A stretch of DNA of 56,061 bases, from NCBI GenBank assembly GCA_029289235.1, contig JARFTZ010000006.1:1-56061 (forward strand). The letters run 5' to 3'. The position numbers and the translations under genes were made by a program. The notes beneath the pieces were generated by a model. It saw only the letters and a program-made list of their open reading frames with translations. It searched no databases and had not been told where the DNA came from. Shown in pieces: positions 19,938-26,895 of this stretch; within the stretch, counting starts at the first letter, position 1, and every line of letters begins with the position of its first letter. This DNA is from Gammaproteobacteria bacterium. Lineage in GTDB: Bacteria > Pseudomonadota > Gammaproteobacteria > Burkholderiales > Rhodocyclaceae.

Positions 19938-20010
19938 GGTGGCGATGTATCGGAGAAATAAAGGCGAGGGCAAAAAATAGCAGGGAACAGGAAAATACGC
20001 ACGAACCTCG

Positions 20011-20348
20011 TAAATAGGGGACAGACCACGGTTTATAATCCCCTCCAACCATCCTCCAACCATCCTTGAGATTCGCTCATGCCCCGCCGCCCACGCCTCT
20101 CACTTCCAAACGTACCGATGCACGTGATCCAGCGCGGCAACAACCGCCAGGCCTGCTTTTTCGCCGACGAAGACTATAGTAAATAGGGGACAGACCACGG
20201 TTTATAATCCCCTACAACCATCTTCCAACCATCCTTGAGATTCGCTCATGCCCCGTCGCCCACGCCTCTCGCTTCCAAACGTACCGATGCACCTGATCCA
20301 GCGGGGCAACAACCGCCAGGCCTGCTTTTTCGCCGACGACGACTATCG
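20011..20348 (+). repeat. 169-bp near-perfect tandem duplication of the RAYT 5' end
   Basis: 20011-20179 and 20180-20348 are adjacent direct copies with period 169 bp. Each contains the RAYT end sequence GGGGACAGACCACGG (first copy from 20017, second from 20186), TTTATAATCCCCT, an ATG and the first ~33 codons of the transposase. They differ at only a handful of positions (for example CCCCGCCG versus CCCCGTCG, CACGTG versus CACCTG). The unit repeats promoter, leader and N-terminal coding sequence. Confidence 0.9.
20079..20186 (+). pseudogene. Truncated first copy of the RAYT transposase
   Basis: Starts MPRRPRLSLPNVPMHVIQRG and reads 35 residues, ending FFADEDYSK followed by TAG, which is formed where the second repeat unit begins. 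It matches residues 1-33 of the intact transposase downstream. It lacks the HUH motif and catalytic tyrosine, so it has no transposase function. It could be translated as a short leader-like peptide because it keeps the same leader and start context. Confidence 0.8.
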
Positions 20349-20961
20349 TTTCTATCTGGACTGGCTGCGCGAATATGCAAGCAAGACCGGGTGCCGCGTT
20401 CATGCATACGTACTGATGACCAACCATGTACATCTGCTGGTATCCACCGATTCAGGTGATGGCGTCGGGACGATGATGAAGTTGTTGGGGCAGAGATACG
20501 TGCAATACGTGAATCGTTGCTATCGGCGTTCCGGCACCCTTTGGGAAGGGCGTTATCGCTCGTGTCTCACACAGGAGGACGACTATCTGCTGGCGTGCCA
20601 GCGGTACATTGAACTGAACCCGGTTCGCGCCGGAATAGTCCAGCATCCGGCAGAGTACCGCTGGTCGAGTTACCGCGCGAACGCCCAAGGCGAAAGCGAT
20701 CCCCTGATCGTGCCACACGACCTCTACCTCTCGCTCGCCAGCGATTCTCCATCGCGCCAGTCGGCTTATAGAGAACTGTTTCGCTATTCGCTGGAGCCCG
20801 GCCTGGTCGACGCCATCCGCAAGGCAACGAACGGAAACTACGTCCTGGGGGATACTCGCTTCAGTGACCACATAGCGACGATGCTCGGCCGACGCGCAAA
20901 ACCGGGACAATCCGGGCGCCCAAAAAAACAGGACGAACCGCAATCACTTGACCTGCTCTGA
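20248..20961 (+). CDS. REP-associated tyrosine transposase (RAYT, Y1 family)
   Basis: 237 residues. The HUH metal motif is H60-V-H62 in LMTNHVHLLV, and the catalytic tyrosine is Y120 in YIELNPVRAG. WEGRYRSCL and YRWSSYRANAQG are further family marks, and a basic tail (RRAKPGQSGRPKKQD) ends the protein. RAYTs act on single-stranded REP hairpins related to IS200/IS605 ends and are usually domesticated, one or a few per genome. The leader carries GGGGACAGACCACGG, and an inverted 14-bp copy lies at 21746-21759 beyond a toxin-antitoxin module. The 5' portion is duplicated just upstream. Confidence 0.92.
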   Translation: MPRRPRLSLPNVPMHLIQRGNNRQACFFADDDYRFYLDWLREYASKTGCRVHAYVLMTNHVHLLVSTDSGDGVGTMMKLLGQRYVQYVNRCYRRSGTLWEGRYRSCLTQEDDYLLACQRYIELNPVRAGIVQHPAEYRWSSYRANAQGESDPLIVPHDLYLSLASDSPSRQSAYRELFRYSLEPGLVDAIRKATNGNYVLGDTRFSDHIATMLGRRAKPGQSGRPKKQDEPQSLDLL

Positions 20962-21000
20962 AACCGTAGCCTGTCAGCGTTTTTACGGGAAATTGCGCCA

Positions 21001-21034
21001 ATGCTTGCATTTTGCTAATCTGCAAGCATATTTT
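21001..21034 (+). promoter_or_regulatory. Promoter-operator of the FitAB/VapBC-like module
   Basis: ATGCTTGCA (21001-21009) and TGCAAGCAT (21021-21029) form a perfect 9-bp inverted repeat. It overlaps a plausible promoter, TTGCAT (21005-21010) and TATTTT (21029-21034), 18 bp apart. It lies 21 bp before the antitoxin start, as expected for autorepression by a ribbon-helix-helix antitoxin. Confidence 0.65.
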
Positions 21035-21054
21035 TCATCGAGAGGTTTTGCAAG

Positions 21055-21312
21055 ATGCCATCTGTTACAGTCCGGAATGTACCCGACGAGGTGCATCGAG
21101 CCATCCGCGTGCGAGCCGCTCAACACGGCCGCAGCATCGAGGCCGAAATGCGCGACATCCTGGAATCCGCCGTGAAACCGCAAGGACGGATCAAGCTGGG
21201 TTCACTGCTGGTCGAAATCGGTCGCAAGGTCAAGCTGACTGACGAAGAGTTCGCCATCTTCGAAAGCGTGCGCGACAAAGCCCCTGCCCGTGCAGCGAGC
21301 TTTGAAGAATGA
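21055..21312 (+). CDS. FitA/VapB-like ribbon-helix-helix antitoxin
   Basis: 85 residues. The N-terminus PSVTVRNVPDEVHRAIRVRA followed by AQHGRSIEAEMRDILESAV is the FitA-type ribbon-helix-helix DNA-binding fold. The C-terminal half (LGSLLVEIGRKVKLTDEEFA) would wrap the PIN toxin. It overlaps the toxin gene by 4 bp (ATGA), the classical antitoxin-first order, and follows a 9-bp inverted-repeat operator. The module sits between RAYT end sequences of opposite orientation. Confidence 0.9.
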   Translation: MPSVTVRNVPDEVHRAIRVRAAQHGRSIEAEMRDILESAVKPQGRIKLGSLLVEIGRKVKLTDEEFAIFESVRDKAPARAASFEE

Positions 21313-21728
21313 TCTTGCTCGACACGAACGTAATTTCCGAGCCGCTACGCCATACGCCCGAGCCCCACGTCGTCGCATGGATAGACGCACAACCCCTGGA
21401 AACACTCTACCTGTCCGCGATGACCGTGGCCGAACTGCGCGCTGGCGTAGCGTTATTGCCAGCCGGGAAGCGCCAGATGGCGCTGCATGAGGGCCTCGAA
21501 AAAAGAGTACTGCCGATGTTCGCAGGGCGCGTGCTGCCATTCGATCTGGCTTGCACGAATACCTATGCCGAACTCTTGGCGAGGGTTCGCAAGGCTGGCA
21601 ATGCAATCGGGACGGCTGATGCCTGCATCGCAGCGGTCGCCATCGCTAACGGTTTTACCGTCGCCACCCGCGACATAAGCCCCTTCCTGGCTGCTGGTCT
21701 GGCCGTTATCAACCCGTGGCAGACGTGA
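21309..21728 (+). CDS. FitB/VapC-like PIN-domain toxin
   Basis: 139 residues, a full PIN domain. The acidic residues expected to bind Mg/Mn are all present: D5 (MILLDTNVISE), E42 (TVAELRAG), D104 (GTADACIAAVA) and D122 (ATRDISPF). VapC-type toxins cleave structured RNAs such as tRNA or rRNA; the target here cannot be predicted. The pair looks intact, in contrast to the deleted ccdAB 2.5 kb away. Start overlaps the antitoxin stop. Confidence 0.9.
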   Translation: MILLDTNVISEPLRHTPEPHVVAWIDAQPLETLYLSAMTVAELRAGVALLPAGKRQMALHEGLEKRVLPMFAGRVLPFDLACTNTYAELLARVRKAGNAIGTADACIAAVAIANGFTVATRDISPFLAAGLAVINPWQT

Positions 21729-21745
21729 GTAGACTGGGCTGCAAT

Positions 21746-21776
21746 CGTGGTCTGTCCCCGGTTTCTGTTTCCCTAT
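21746..21776 (-). repeat. Inverted copy of the RAYT end sequence
   Basis: CGTGGTCTGTCCCC (21746-21759) is the exact reverse complement of GGGGACAGACCACG found at 20017-20030 and 20186-20199. The match resumes as CCCTATTT after a short insertion, mirroring the AAATAGGG that precedes the left copies. RAYT and the toxin-antitoxin genes therefore lie between opposite-facing end sequences. Confidence 0.75.
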
Positions 21777-21790
21777 TTTCTTGTTAACGA

Positions 21791-21818
21791 AAAAACGGGA
21801 GCCGAAGCTCCCGTTTTT
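21791..21818 (-). terminator. Terminator of porin copy A
   Basis: AAAAACGGGAGC (21791-21802), loop CGAA, GCTCCCGTTTTT (21807-21818): a perfect 12-bp stem 25 bp beyond the porin stop. Read on the minus strand it ends in a T run. The same element recurs at 28923-28946 and 28788-28810. Confidence 0.9.
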
Positions 21819-21842
21819 AGTCCAAGTCTGACTGGAGTCAGA

Positions 21843-22859
21843 TTAGAACAGGTGACGGATACCAACGGTGAAGCCGTTGTAGCTCTCGTCAGCACTATTA
21901 CCGGAGAAGCTGCCGTAGCGGCTGCGCGGTACAGCAACACCGGCGTCGTCGTTATCAAGGCGCATGTAAGCCGCGTATGCGGTCGTGCGCTTCGACAGGG
22001 CGTGCTCATAGCCGAGCTGCCATGCCGAGGTGTCGGTATCCTTGACGTCGTTATCGGCTTGCGAGTACGACGCGGTGAACGTACCGGCCTTGGTCACAGG
22101 AACGCGAGCGCCGAGGGTATAGACGGCATTGTCGTCGGAACGGGTAGCGCCAACGTCTTGCGAAAGCTCGTAAGCGGCATACAGCTTGACGACTTTGAAG
22201 TCAAAGGTCGCGCCGACGGTCCAGTCCTGCGACGCGTCATCGAAATTCGCCTCGTTGCGACGGGCATACGTCAGAGCGGCAGCGAACGGGCCATTGGCGT
22301 ATTTTGCGCCGAGCTGATAGTAGTAGTCACGGCTGGTGGTATCGGTATCGGTATCGGTCTTCGTACCGTACAACACACCGAATTGCAGGCCGCTGAACAC
22401 CGGCGAGTAGTAGGCGGCAGCGTCAGCCTTTTCGTTCGAGAAGCCACCGACCACACCCGGGAGGATGTTACGCGAGCTGATGTTGCCCATCGGCTCCGAG
22501 ACGCCACCGTGCCAGTTGTCGCTCAGCGACGGCTGGATACCGAGGAGGACCGTACCGAAATTGCCGGTCAGGCCAACGTTGGCTTGACGGTTGGAGCCCC
22601 AGTTAGCTTTGGTGTCAGGATCAATACCGGATTCGAGGTTGAAGATTGCCTTCAGGCCGTTGCCCAGAGCTTCTTCACCCTTGAAGCCAATGCGCGAAGT
22701 CGACAGACCGTTGCTCTGAACGCCGGTGCTGCTCTCGTCGTTGCCGCTGAAGCCATAGACGCCAACGTCCATGATGCCGTAGATCGTGACGTTCGACTGC
22801 GCGAAGGCAGCGCCGGAAACCAGGCCGGCAACTGCCAGAGCGATGATTTTCTTTTGCAT
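21843..22859 (-). CDS. Gram-negative general porin (copy A)
   Basis: 338 residues. The signal peptide MQKKIIALAVAGLVSGAAFA is followed by mature QSNVTIYGIMDVGVYGFSG, the betaproteobacterial trimeric porin opening, and by STSRIGFKGEEALGNGLKAI. The C-terminus ends in GIRHLF with the terminal phenylalanine recognised by the BAM complex. It would form a 16-stranded outer-membrane barrel for small hydrophilic solutes. A strong GAGGAG ribosome site precedes the start. Copy B (28973-30004) is a close paralogue with the same leader. The two differ mainly in stretches that look like external loops (for example around residues 40-90 and near the C-terminus). Confidence 0.93.
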   Translation of the reverse strand: MQKKIIALAVAGLVSGAAFAQSNVTIYGIMDVGVYGFSGNDESSTGVQSNGLSTSRIGFKGEEALGNGLKAIFNLESGIDPDTKANWGSNRQANVGLTGNFGTVLLGIQPSLSDNWHGGVSEPMGNISSRNILPGVVGGFSNEKADAAAYYSPVFSGLQFGVLYGTKTDTDTDTTSRDYYYQLGAKYANGPFAAALTYARRNEANFDDASQDWTVGATFDFKVVKLYAAYELSQDVGATRSDDNAVYTLGARVPVTKAGTFTASYSQADNDVKDTDTSAWQLGYEHALSKRTTAYAAYMRLDNDDAGVAVPRSRYGSFSGNSADESYNGFTVGIRHLF

Positions 22860-22953
22860 GTGTGAATCTCCTCTAGGGTTAAGGTCGGCAGCGCGCTTGT
22901 CGCCGCCCTAAGTCCTTGAATGTCCTTTGGACGCCGCGAGCCAAGTGATACGT

Positions 22954-22966
22954 TTGGAATATCCAA
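22954..22966. promoter_or_regulatory. Palindrome upstream of the tyrosine recombinase
   Basis: TTGGAATATCCAA is a perfect 13-bp odd palindrome 18 bp before the recombinase start and about 46 bp inside the point where porin-leader homology ends. It could be an operator or part of a recombination core site. Confidence 0.4.
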
Positions 22967-22984
22967 CTCACTTCCCGCGACCAC

Positions 22985-24328
22985 ATGAGCAAGAAACACC
23001 CGGGTTCCACTGCACAAGACAGCTGCCTCGATGCGCAAGAAATCGCAACGACGGTTGCCCATCACCAAGCGGCATGGCAGGCGTATCAGGAAGTGTTTGA
23101 TTTATGGTCGAACAGCGGAGAACGAAGGGAGACAACCTACAGCGACTATCTGAAGGTGTTGCTGTCTTTTGCACAGTTCCTTGAGAGAAAAGAGTTGGCG
23201 GCAATCGTGCGCAAAGACGTAATCGCCTTTCGTGACCATCTTCTATCGAACGGTCAAAGCACGACCACGGTCGGACGAAAGATCGGGATTCTCAAGACCC
23301 TATTCCGGGCCGCCGTCGATTACGAGCGCATCGGAGCGAACCCTGCCGACAATGTACGGGTCATCAGCGGCCAACAACCCAAGCCACGCGTAGCCTTCAC
23401 TGTGGAAGACCTGAATCGCATTTTCCACTCCCCCATATATACGAATCACGTCAGGCCCAAGGTGGGCGGCGGTGAAGCCTCCTACTGGCTCCCGCTGCTG
23501 GCGCTCTTCACGGGATGTCGCATTGAAGAATTGGCGCAACTTCTGGTTGAAGACATCCGCCACGAGGACGGACTCGGTCATTACCTCAACATCAGCGACG
23601 AGGCGGAACACAGCAAACTGAAGAACGCATCATCGCGCCGCCGCATCCCCCTACATTCGACTCTGCTTGATTGCGGCTTCCTTGAATATGTCGAGTCGGT
23701 ACGAGAACACCGCTTCGTCTTCCCGAACCTCAAACCGAATCCACGCGACAAGCTGGGGGGCTATTTCTCAAACTTCTTCTCGGGGTATCTCCGGCAGGAG
23801 GTCGGAATCACCGACAAGCGGAAGGTGCTACATAGTTTCCGGCATACCTTCAAAGACGTTTGCCGCAGCGTAGGGATTGACGAGGCTATCCATGATGCGC
23901 TGACGGGCCACACCGCCCCGGGAGCCGGTCGCAAGTACGGGAACGAGCAATACCCTCTCCCGCCCCTATTCGACGCCATGGAGCGCTTTGAAATCACGGG
24001 CCTCGAAATTGACCACCTTTACATTCGCCCGCCCACCCGCAAACTACGGCAATGCGAAAGCCGGATGGTGTCCGCTTACTACGGCATCGTCATCGCATTG
24101 TCCCAGGTCAAAGGAGGGGCGCGGATCAACCCCTTCATTTTCGCGCGTTGCCAAGGTTCAGAGGCGGCAATCAGCATCACGGATAATCAGGTCATCTTTG
24201 GCGACCTTCCCGCCCCCAAACGCTACCTTGTTCACGCATGGGTTGAAATTCATCGGGAAGAGTTGATGGCCAACTGGGAGGTCGGGCGACAAACGGGCGA
24301 ATTCTTCAGAATCGATCCGCTACGCTGA
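22985..24328 (+). CDS. Tyrosine recombinase with C-terminal DUF4160-like domain
   Basis: 447 residues. Residues about 25-125 are a SAM-like core-binding domain (TYSDYLKVLLSFAQFLERKE). The catalytic domain has R179 (FTGCRIEEL), H283 and R286 (LHSFRHTF), H309 (LTGHTAPG) and nucleophile Y318 (GRKYGNEQ), so it looks active. Residues 361-447 are not part of a usual integrase: MVSAYYGIVIALS, then GSEAAISI, VIFGDLPAPKRYLVHAWVEI, HREELMANWE and FFRIDPLR reproduce the DUF4160 pattern of small stand-alone proteins. An in-frame ATG at 24065 could give a separate 87-residue DUF4160 protein. The gene starts just past the end of porin-leader homology, marking one edge of an inserted island. Confidence 0.88.
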   Translation: MSKKHPGSTAQDSCLDAQEIATTVAHHQAAWQAYQEVFDLWSNSGERRETTYSDYLKVLLSFAQFLERKELAAIVRKDVIAFRDHLLSNGQSTTTVGRKIGILKTLFRAAVDYERIGANPADNVRVISGQQPKPRVAFTVEDLNRIFHSPIYTNHVRPKVGGGEASYWLPLLALFTGCRIEELAQLLVEDIRHEDGLGHYLNISDEAEHSKLKNASSRRRIPLHSTLLDCGFLEYVESVREHRFVFPNLKPNPRDKLGGYFSNFFSGYLRQEVGITDKRKVLHSFRHTFKDVCRSVGIDEAIHDALTGHTAPGAGRKYGNEQYPLPPLFDAMERFEITGLEIDHLYIRPPTRKLRQCESRMVSAYYGIVIALSQVKGGARINPFIFARCQGSEAAISITDNQVIFGDLPAPKRYLVHAWVEIHREELMANWEVGRQTGEFFRIDPLR

Positions 24329-24837
24329 CCTCACGCAGAACGACGGCCCACACAATCGCTCTAGGCTGCGTCAAAACCAACGGACCCAGACCCACACCTG
24401 CACAACGTAGAAAACCGCCCAGAGACGCGCCAATATCGTTCCGCGAGCACCCCGTGAAAACGAGCGGCCTATAAGGATACGCCGGAAATGTGGTCCTTTT
24501 ATTCAAAGGTTAGCCATCAACAGTGACGTTCCTTCTAAGATAACTCACCTCCGCAGTCTCCATATAGATGCGCGAACACATGACGCGTTCTTGGTTACAT
24601 TCAGACGACCGGCAGCGGAGAGGGCCACCCCGATGCTCTGAAATGTTGAAAAAACGGTGGCATCAAGGTGGCGTCTCGGTTGCATTTCCACGTGAGCGAG
24701 TCATTGGACCGCACGATCAACGACGGGAAACGGGGAATGCACCCTGGATAGCGGAACATCGGACGCACCATTGACCTTCACGGTCGAGCGCAGCGAGACC
24801 GCACCTCCCGCACATCGTCAGCAAGGCATTTTCACTT

Positions 24838-24857
24838 GGGAAGTTTTCGTTGTTCCC
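24838..24857. repeat. Dyad repeat, copy 1
   Basis: GGGAA, 10-bp spacer, TTCCC, within the 14-bp sequence ACTTGGGAAGTTTT (24834-24847) that recurs exactly at 25081-25094. It resembles a paired half-site for a DNA-binding protein or recombinase. Confidence 0.55.
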
Positions 24858-25084
24858 TTACAGTGACATCCGTCAGGCCGAGCAACGCGAGGCCGTCGTT
24901 ACGCCCGCAGCATCGACGGGCATCCATATACTCTCGGAAGCGGAGAGGGGCGCAGCCCCGACTCCGCGCCCCTTTACCTTGGTAATTATCAGGCGCCACC
25001 CTTCGGCTCCCGTGATCAAGATTGAGAGAAAGAAAGAAAATTAGAAAATGATGAAATAGAAGGAAGATAAAGAATGGTTTACTT

Positions 25085-25104
25085 GGGAAGTTTTTGCATT
25101 TCCT
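25085..25104. repeat. Dyad repeat, copy 2
   Basis: GGGAA, 10-bp spacer, TTCCT, the second copy of the dyad at 24838, with the same left arm ACTTGGGAAGTTTT. It lies 247 bp from the first, at the left edge of the AT-rich stretch. Confidence 0.55.
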
Positions 25105-25110
25105 ATTTAT

Positions 25111-25154
25111 TCTGTTATTTGTTACTTCGTTATCTCGCTATCTGTTACTTGTTA
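25111..25154. repeat. Short direct repeats in AT-rich DNA
   Basis: TCTGTTATTTGTTA (25111-25124) and TCTGTTACTTGTTA (25141-25154) differ at one base and are spaced exactly 30 bp apart, with related GTTAT/CTAT steps between. The layout is iteron-like, but no replication gene is nearby. Confidence 0.45.
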
Positions 25155-25320
25155 TATGCTATGGAGTCTGCCACCCCGACGAACTAGCCCGCAACCCTTG
25201 CCAAATATAGGCTTTCTTGATTAGGCAGGTGAATTACAGGTGAATACGAGATGGACCGGTAATGACAGGAAGCAGAAAACGAGGATGTCCTCTGCTTCCA
25301 ACGACCTGTTCGGACGTAAC

Positions 25321-26670
25321 TTACGCTCCGGTCGGCGCCCCCACGGGGTGGATGATTTTCTTCTCAAGCAACCACCTCTTACGACGCGCCATTGTCTGCT
25401 TGTCGATTTTCATGCGAGAGCATTGATGAAGCACCCGCACCGCCTGCACAACATCTTGATCCGCAAGTTGCAGGGCGTGGCTGATATTCGCCATATCTTT
25501 TTCCGAACAACCCAAACGACATCCAGCGCTCAACATCGCATCGCGGATGTGTCCGATGCGATCTTCTGTCTGATTACGGATAGCGGTCTGACGCTTTCTC
25601 GTCGCGTCATCACACAGCACCGCCAGCAATAGCATGTCCTTGCGTGCCAACCCCAGCGTCTTCGCTTTGTTCGCACCACTCCCCATCGTTCTCACGAACT
25701 CGCTGGCACCGGGAAAATCGAAGTCGCCAGAAAGGATCTTCTCCCAGCGCGGGTCGCAAGGTTGGAAGCCCGTGCAGTGCAGCCAGTGCAAATCCAGGAC
25801 TTGACGGTCGTTACTGGCATTGGTCTGGTCCTTCGTTTCGTGTTTGCGTTTCACAGGAACACTCAACTTCGCCCGCAACACGGGGGGTAGGACTTGCCGC
25901 TCGTTTAACACCGTGGCCAACGCACACCACCGTGGCCGCAGTGAAGCATATGAACTGCCCGAGCGAGCGGCATCCGACAGCGCCGCAAACGCATCGAGAA
26001 GTTCCTCATCAGCCATATCACGCGCTTTGGCCAGTTGTTCGACGTAGTCATCCTCCTGATCTGGGAAACGATAGACCGACGACGGACTGGTTTCTACGGT
26101 CGCAGCCTCCTCAACGGACGCCTCCTCAACTGACGGCACCACGATGTGTATCTCCGAAACCGAATCCTTTTTCATCTCGGAACAAACTTCAACCGTCACC
26201 CCGGCGATACCTCCCGTGCTACCCGAAGGCTCAGTTTTCGTCATGACGGTTTCGGACTCATCAACCATCTCCTCAAGTTCATCCGACGTAACCGACGGCA
26301 AACCACCATGGGTCGCCGTCATCTCGACCGAAGACACGAATTTCTCTGCCCCGATTTCGATGCGCATCTCACTGACCAGCTTGCAATCATCGAACAAAGG
26401 GCAGGAAAAACACCCGTCCTCCTTCCTTTGACCGAAACACCCCTTTAGGAAAGCGTAACGATCAAAAACCTCCTTGAAGATCCCCTCGCATTTTTTCCTT
26501 TCCTCACAACCGGTGCAAAACTGGTCTTTCATCAGCTTACGATGCACATACATCACCGCTACGGAACCGCAGCACGCCTGCTCACGCTGCCGCAAAAGCT
26601 CGGCGGACGATAAAAATAAGGTTCCGTCTTCCGCATCCCTCAAAAGAAGATCGAGTGGGTCCAAATCCAT
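25321..26670 (-). CDS. Island protein of unknown function with two CxxCx5C motifs
   Basis: 449 residues; I recognise no family. The N-terminus has a cluster of cysteines: C33-C34, then C52-x2-C55-x5-C61 (FCTGCEERKKCEG) and C87-x2-C90-x5-C96 (GCFSCPLFDDCK) with C78 between. These could bind zinc or an Fe-S cluster. Residues about 110-215 are acidic and rich in E, S, T and V, probably a disordered linker. The C-terminal ~150 residues are basic and helical (ARKDMLLLAVLCDDATRKRQ, ARRKRWLLEKK), possibly nucleic-acid binding. The ATG at 26670 has AAAGGAA upstream, and a perfect 10-bp hairpin lies 24 bp before it. It sits between the tyrosine and serine recombinases. Confidence 0.7.
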   Translation of the reverse strand: MDLDPLDLLLRDAEDGTLFLSSAELLRQREQACCGSVAVMYVHRKLMKDQFCTGCEERKKCEGIFKEVFDRYAFLKGCFGQRKEDGCFSCPLFDDCKLVSEMRIEIGAEKFVSSVEMTATHGGLPSVTSDELEEMVDESETVMTKTEPSGSTGGIAGVTVEVCSEMKKDSVSEIHIVVPSVEEASVEEAATVETSPSSVYRFPDQEDDYVEQLAKARDMADEELLDAFAALSDAARSGSSYASLRPRWCALATVLNERQVLPPVLRAKLSVPVKRKHETKDQTNASNDRQVLDLHWLHCTGFQPCDPRWEKILSGDFDFPGASEFVRTMGSGANKAKTLGLARKDMLLLAVLCDDATRKRQTAIRNQTEDRIGHIRDAMLSAGCRLGCSEKDMANISHALQLADQDVVQAVRVLHQCSRMKIDKQTMARRKRWLLEKKIIHPVGAPTGA

Positions 26671-26693
26671 TTACGTTCCTTTCCAAAATAAAC

Positions 26694-26715
26694 GGGCCGT
26701 CTCAAGAGACGGCCC
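26694..26715 (-). promoter_or_regulatory. Leader hairpin upstream of the cysteine-rich gene
   Basis: GGGCCGTCTC (26694-26703) and GAGACGGCCC (26706-26715) form a perfect 10-bp stem with a 2-nt loop. On the minus strand it is followed by GTTTATTTTGG and then the gene's ribosome site. It could be an attenuator, or a terminator blocking incoming transcription. Confidence 0.55.
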
Positions 26716-26857
26716 GGTGGGTGAATTGATACCGCTTACGACTTGCGCTTATCACAATCTATTATAGATACCGACACCTCTAATTCACGCATGATTTACG
26801 TCTTTCCAACGAAATCCTTGGCATTGCCATGCCATTCCGTCAGGCTTGGATACACAT

Positions 26858-26871
26858 AGGACGAACGTCCT
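26858..26871. promoter_or_regulatory. Inverted repeat upstream of the serine recombinase
   Basis: AGGACG-AA-CGTCCT, a 6-bp inverted repeat 24 bp before the recombinase start. Serine recombinases often bind dyads near their own gene, either as operator or as res/att site. The call rests on position only. Confidence 0.4.
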
Positions 26872-26895
26872 TTGAGATTGCCAAGGGAGAGCATC

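Larger units (their letters stand above)
24329..25320. other. About 1 kb without a recognisable gene, partly AT-rich, with repeats
   Basis: Short open frames here (for example 24568-24774, 24850-25044, 25240-25632) lack family resemblance or good ribosome sites, and I do not call them. The left half has ordinary GC. 25020-25165 is AT-rich with a purine-rich run (25021-25076). It contains two GGGAA-N10-TTCC dyads, a 14-bp direct repeat, a GC-rich hairpin at 24946-24973 (AGGGGCGC/GCGCCCCT) and an inverted repeat at 25268-25299 (GGAAGCAGA/TCTGCTTCC) just past the end of the cysteine-rich gene. It may hold promoters, recombination sites or a small RNA. Confidence 0.5.

Noticed and set aside
21747-22865. 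A 372-residue plus-strand frame opposite porin copy A, with a similar 240-residue frame opposite copy B
   Set aside because: Both lie wholly antisense to porins with signal peptides and terminal Phe; the similarity between the two frames only reflects porin paralogy.
25108-25160. AT-rich short repeats considered as a CRISPR array or plasmid origin
   Set aside because: Repeats are only 14 bp with two copies, there are no spacers or cas genes, and no replication initiator is encoded nearby.
24568-25632. Short plus-strand frames in and next to the non-coding hub (24568-24774, 24850-25044, 25240-25632)
   Set aside because: No ribosome sites, no family resemblance, and the last runs into the coding region of the minus-strand Cys-rich gene.
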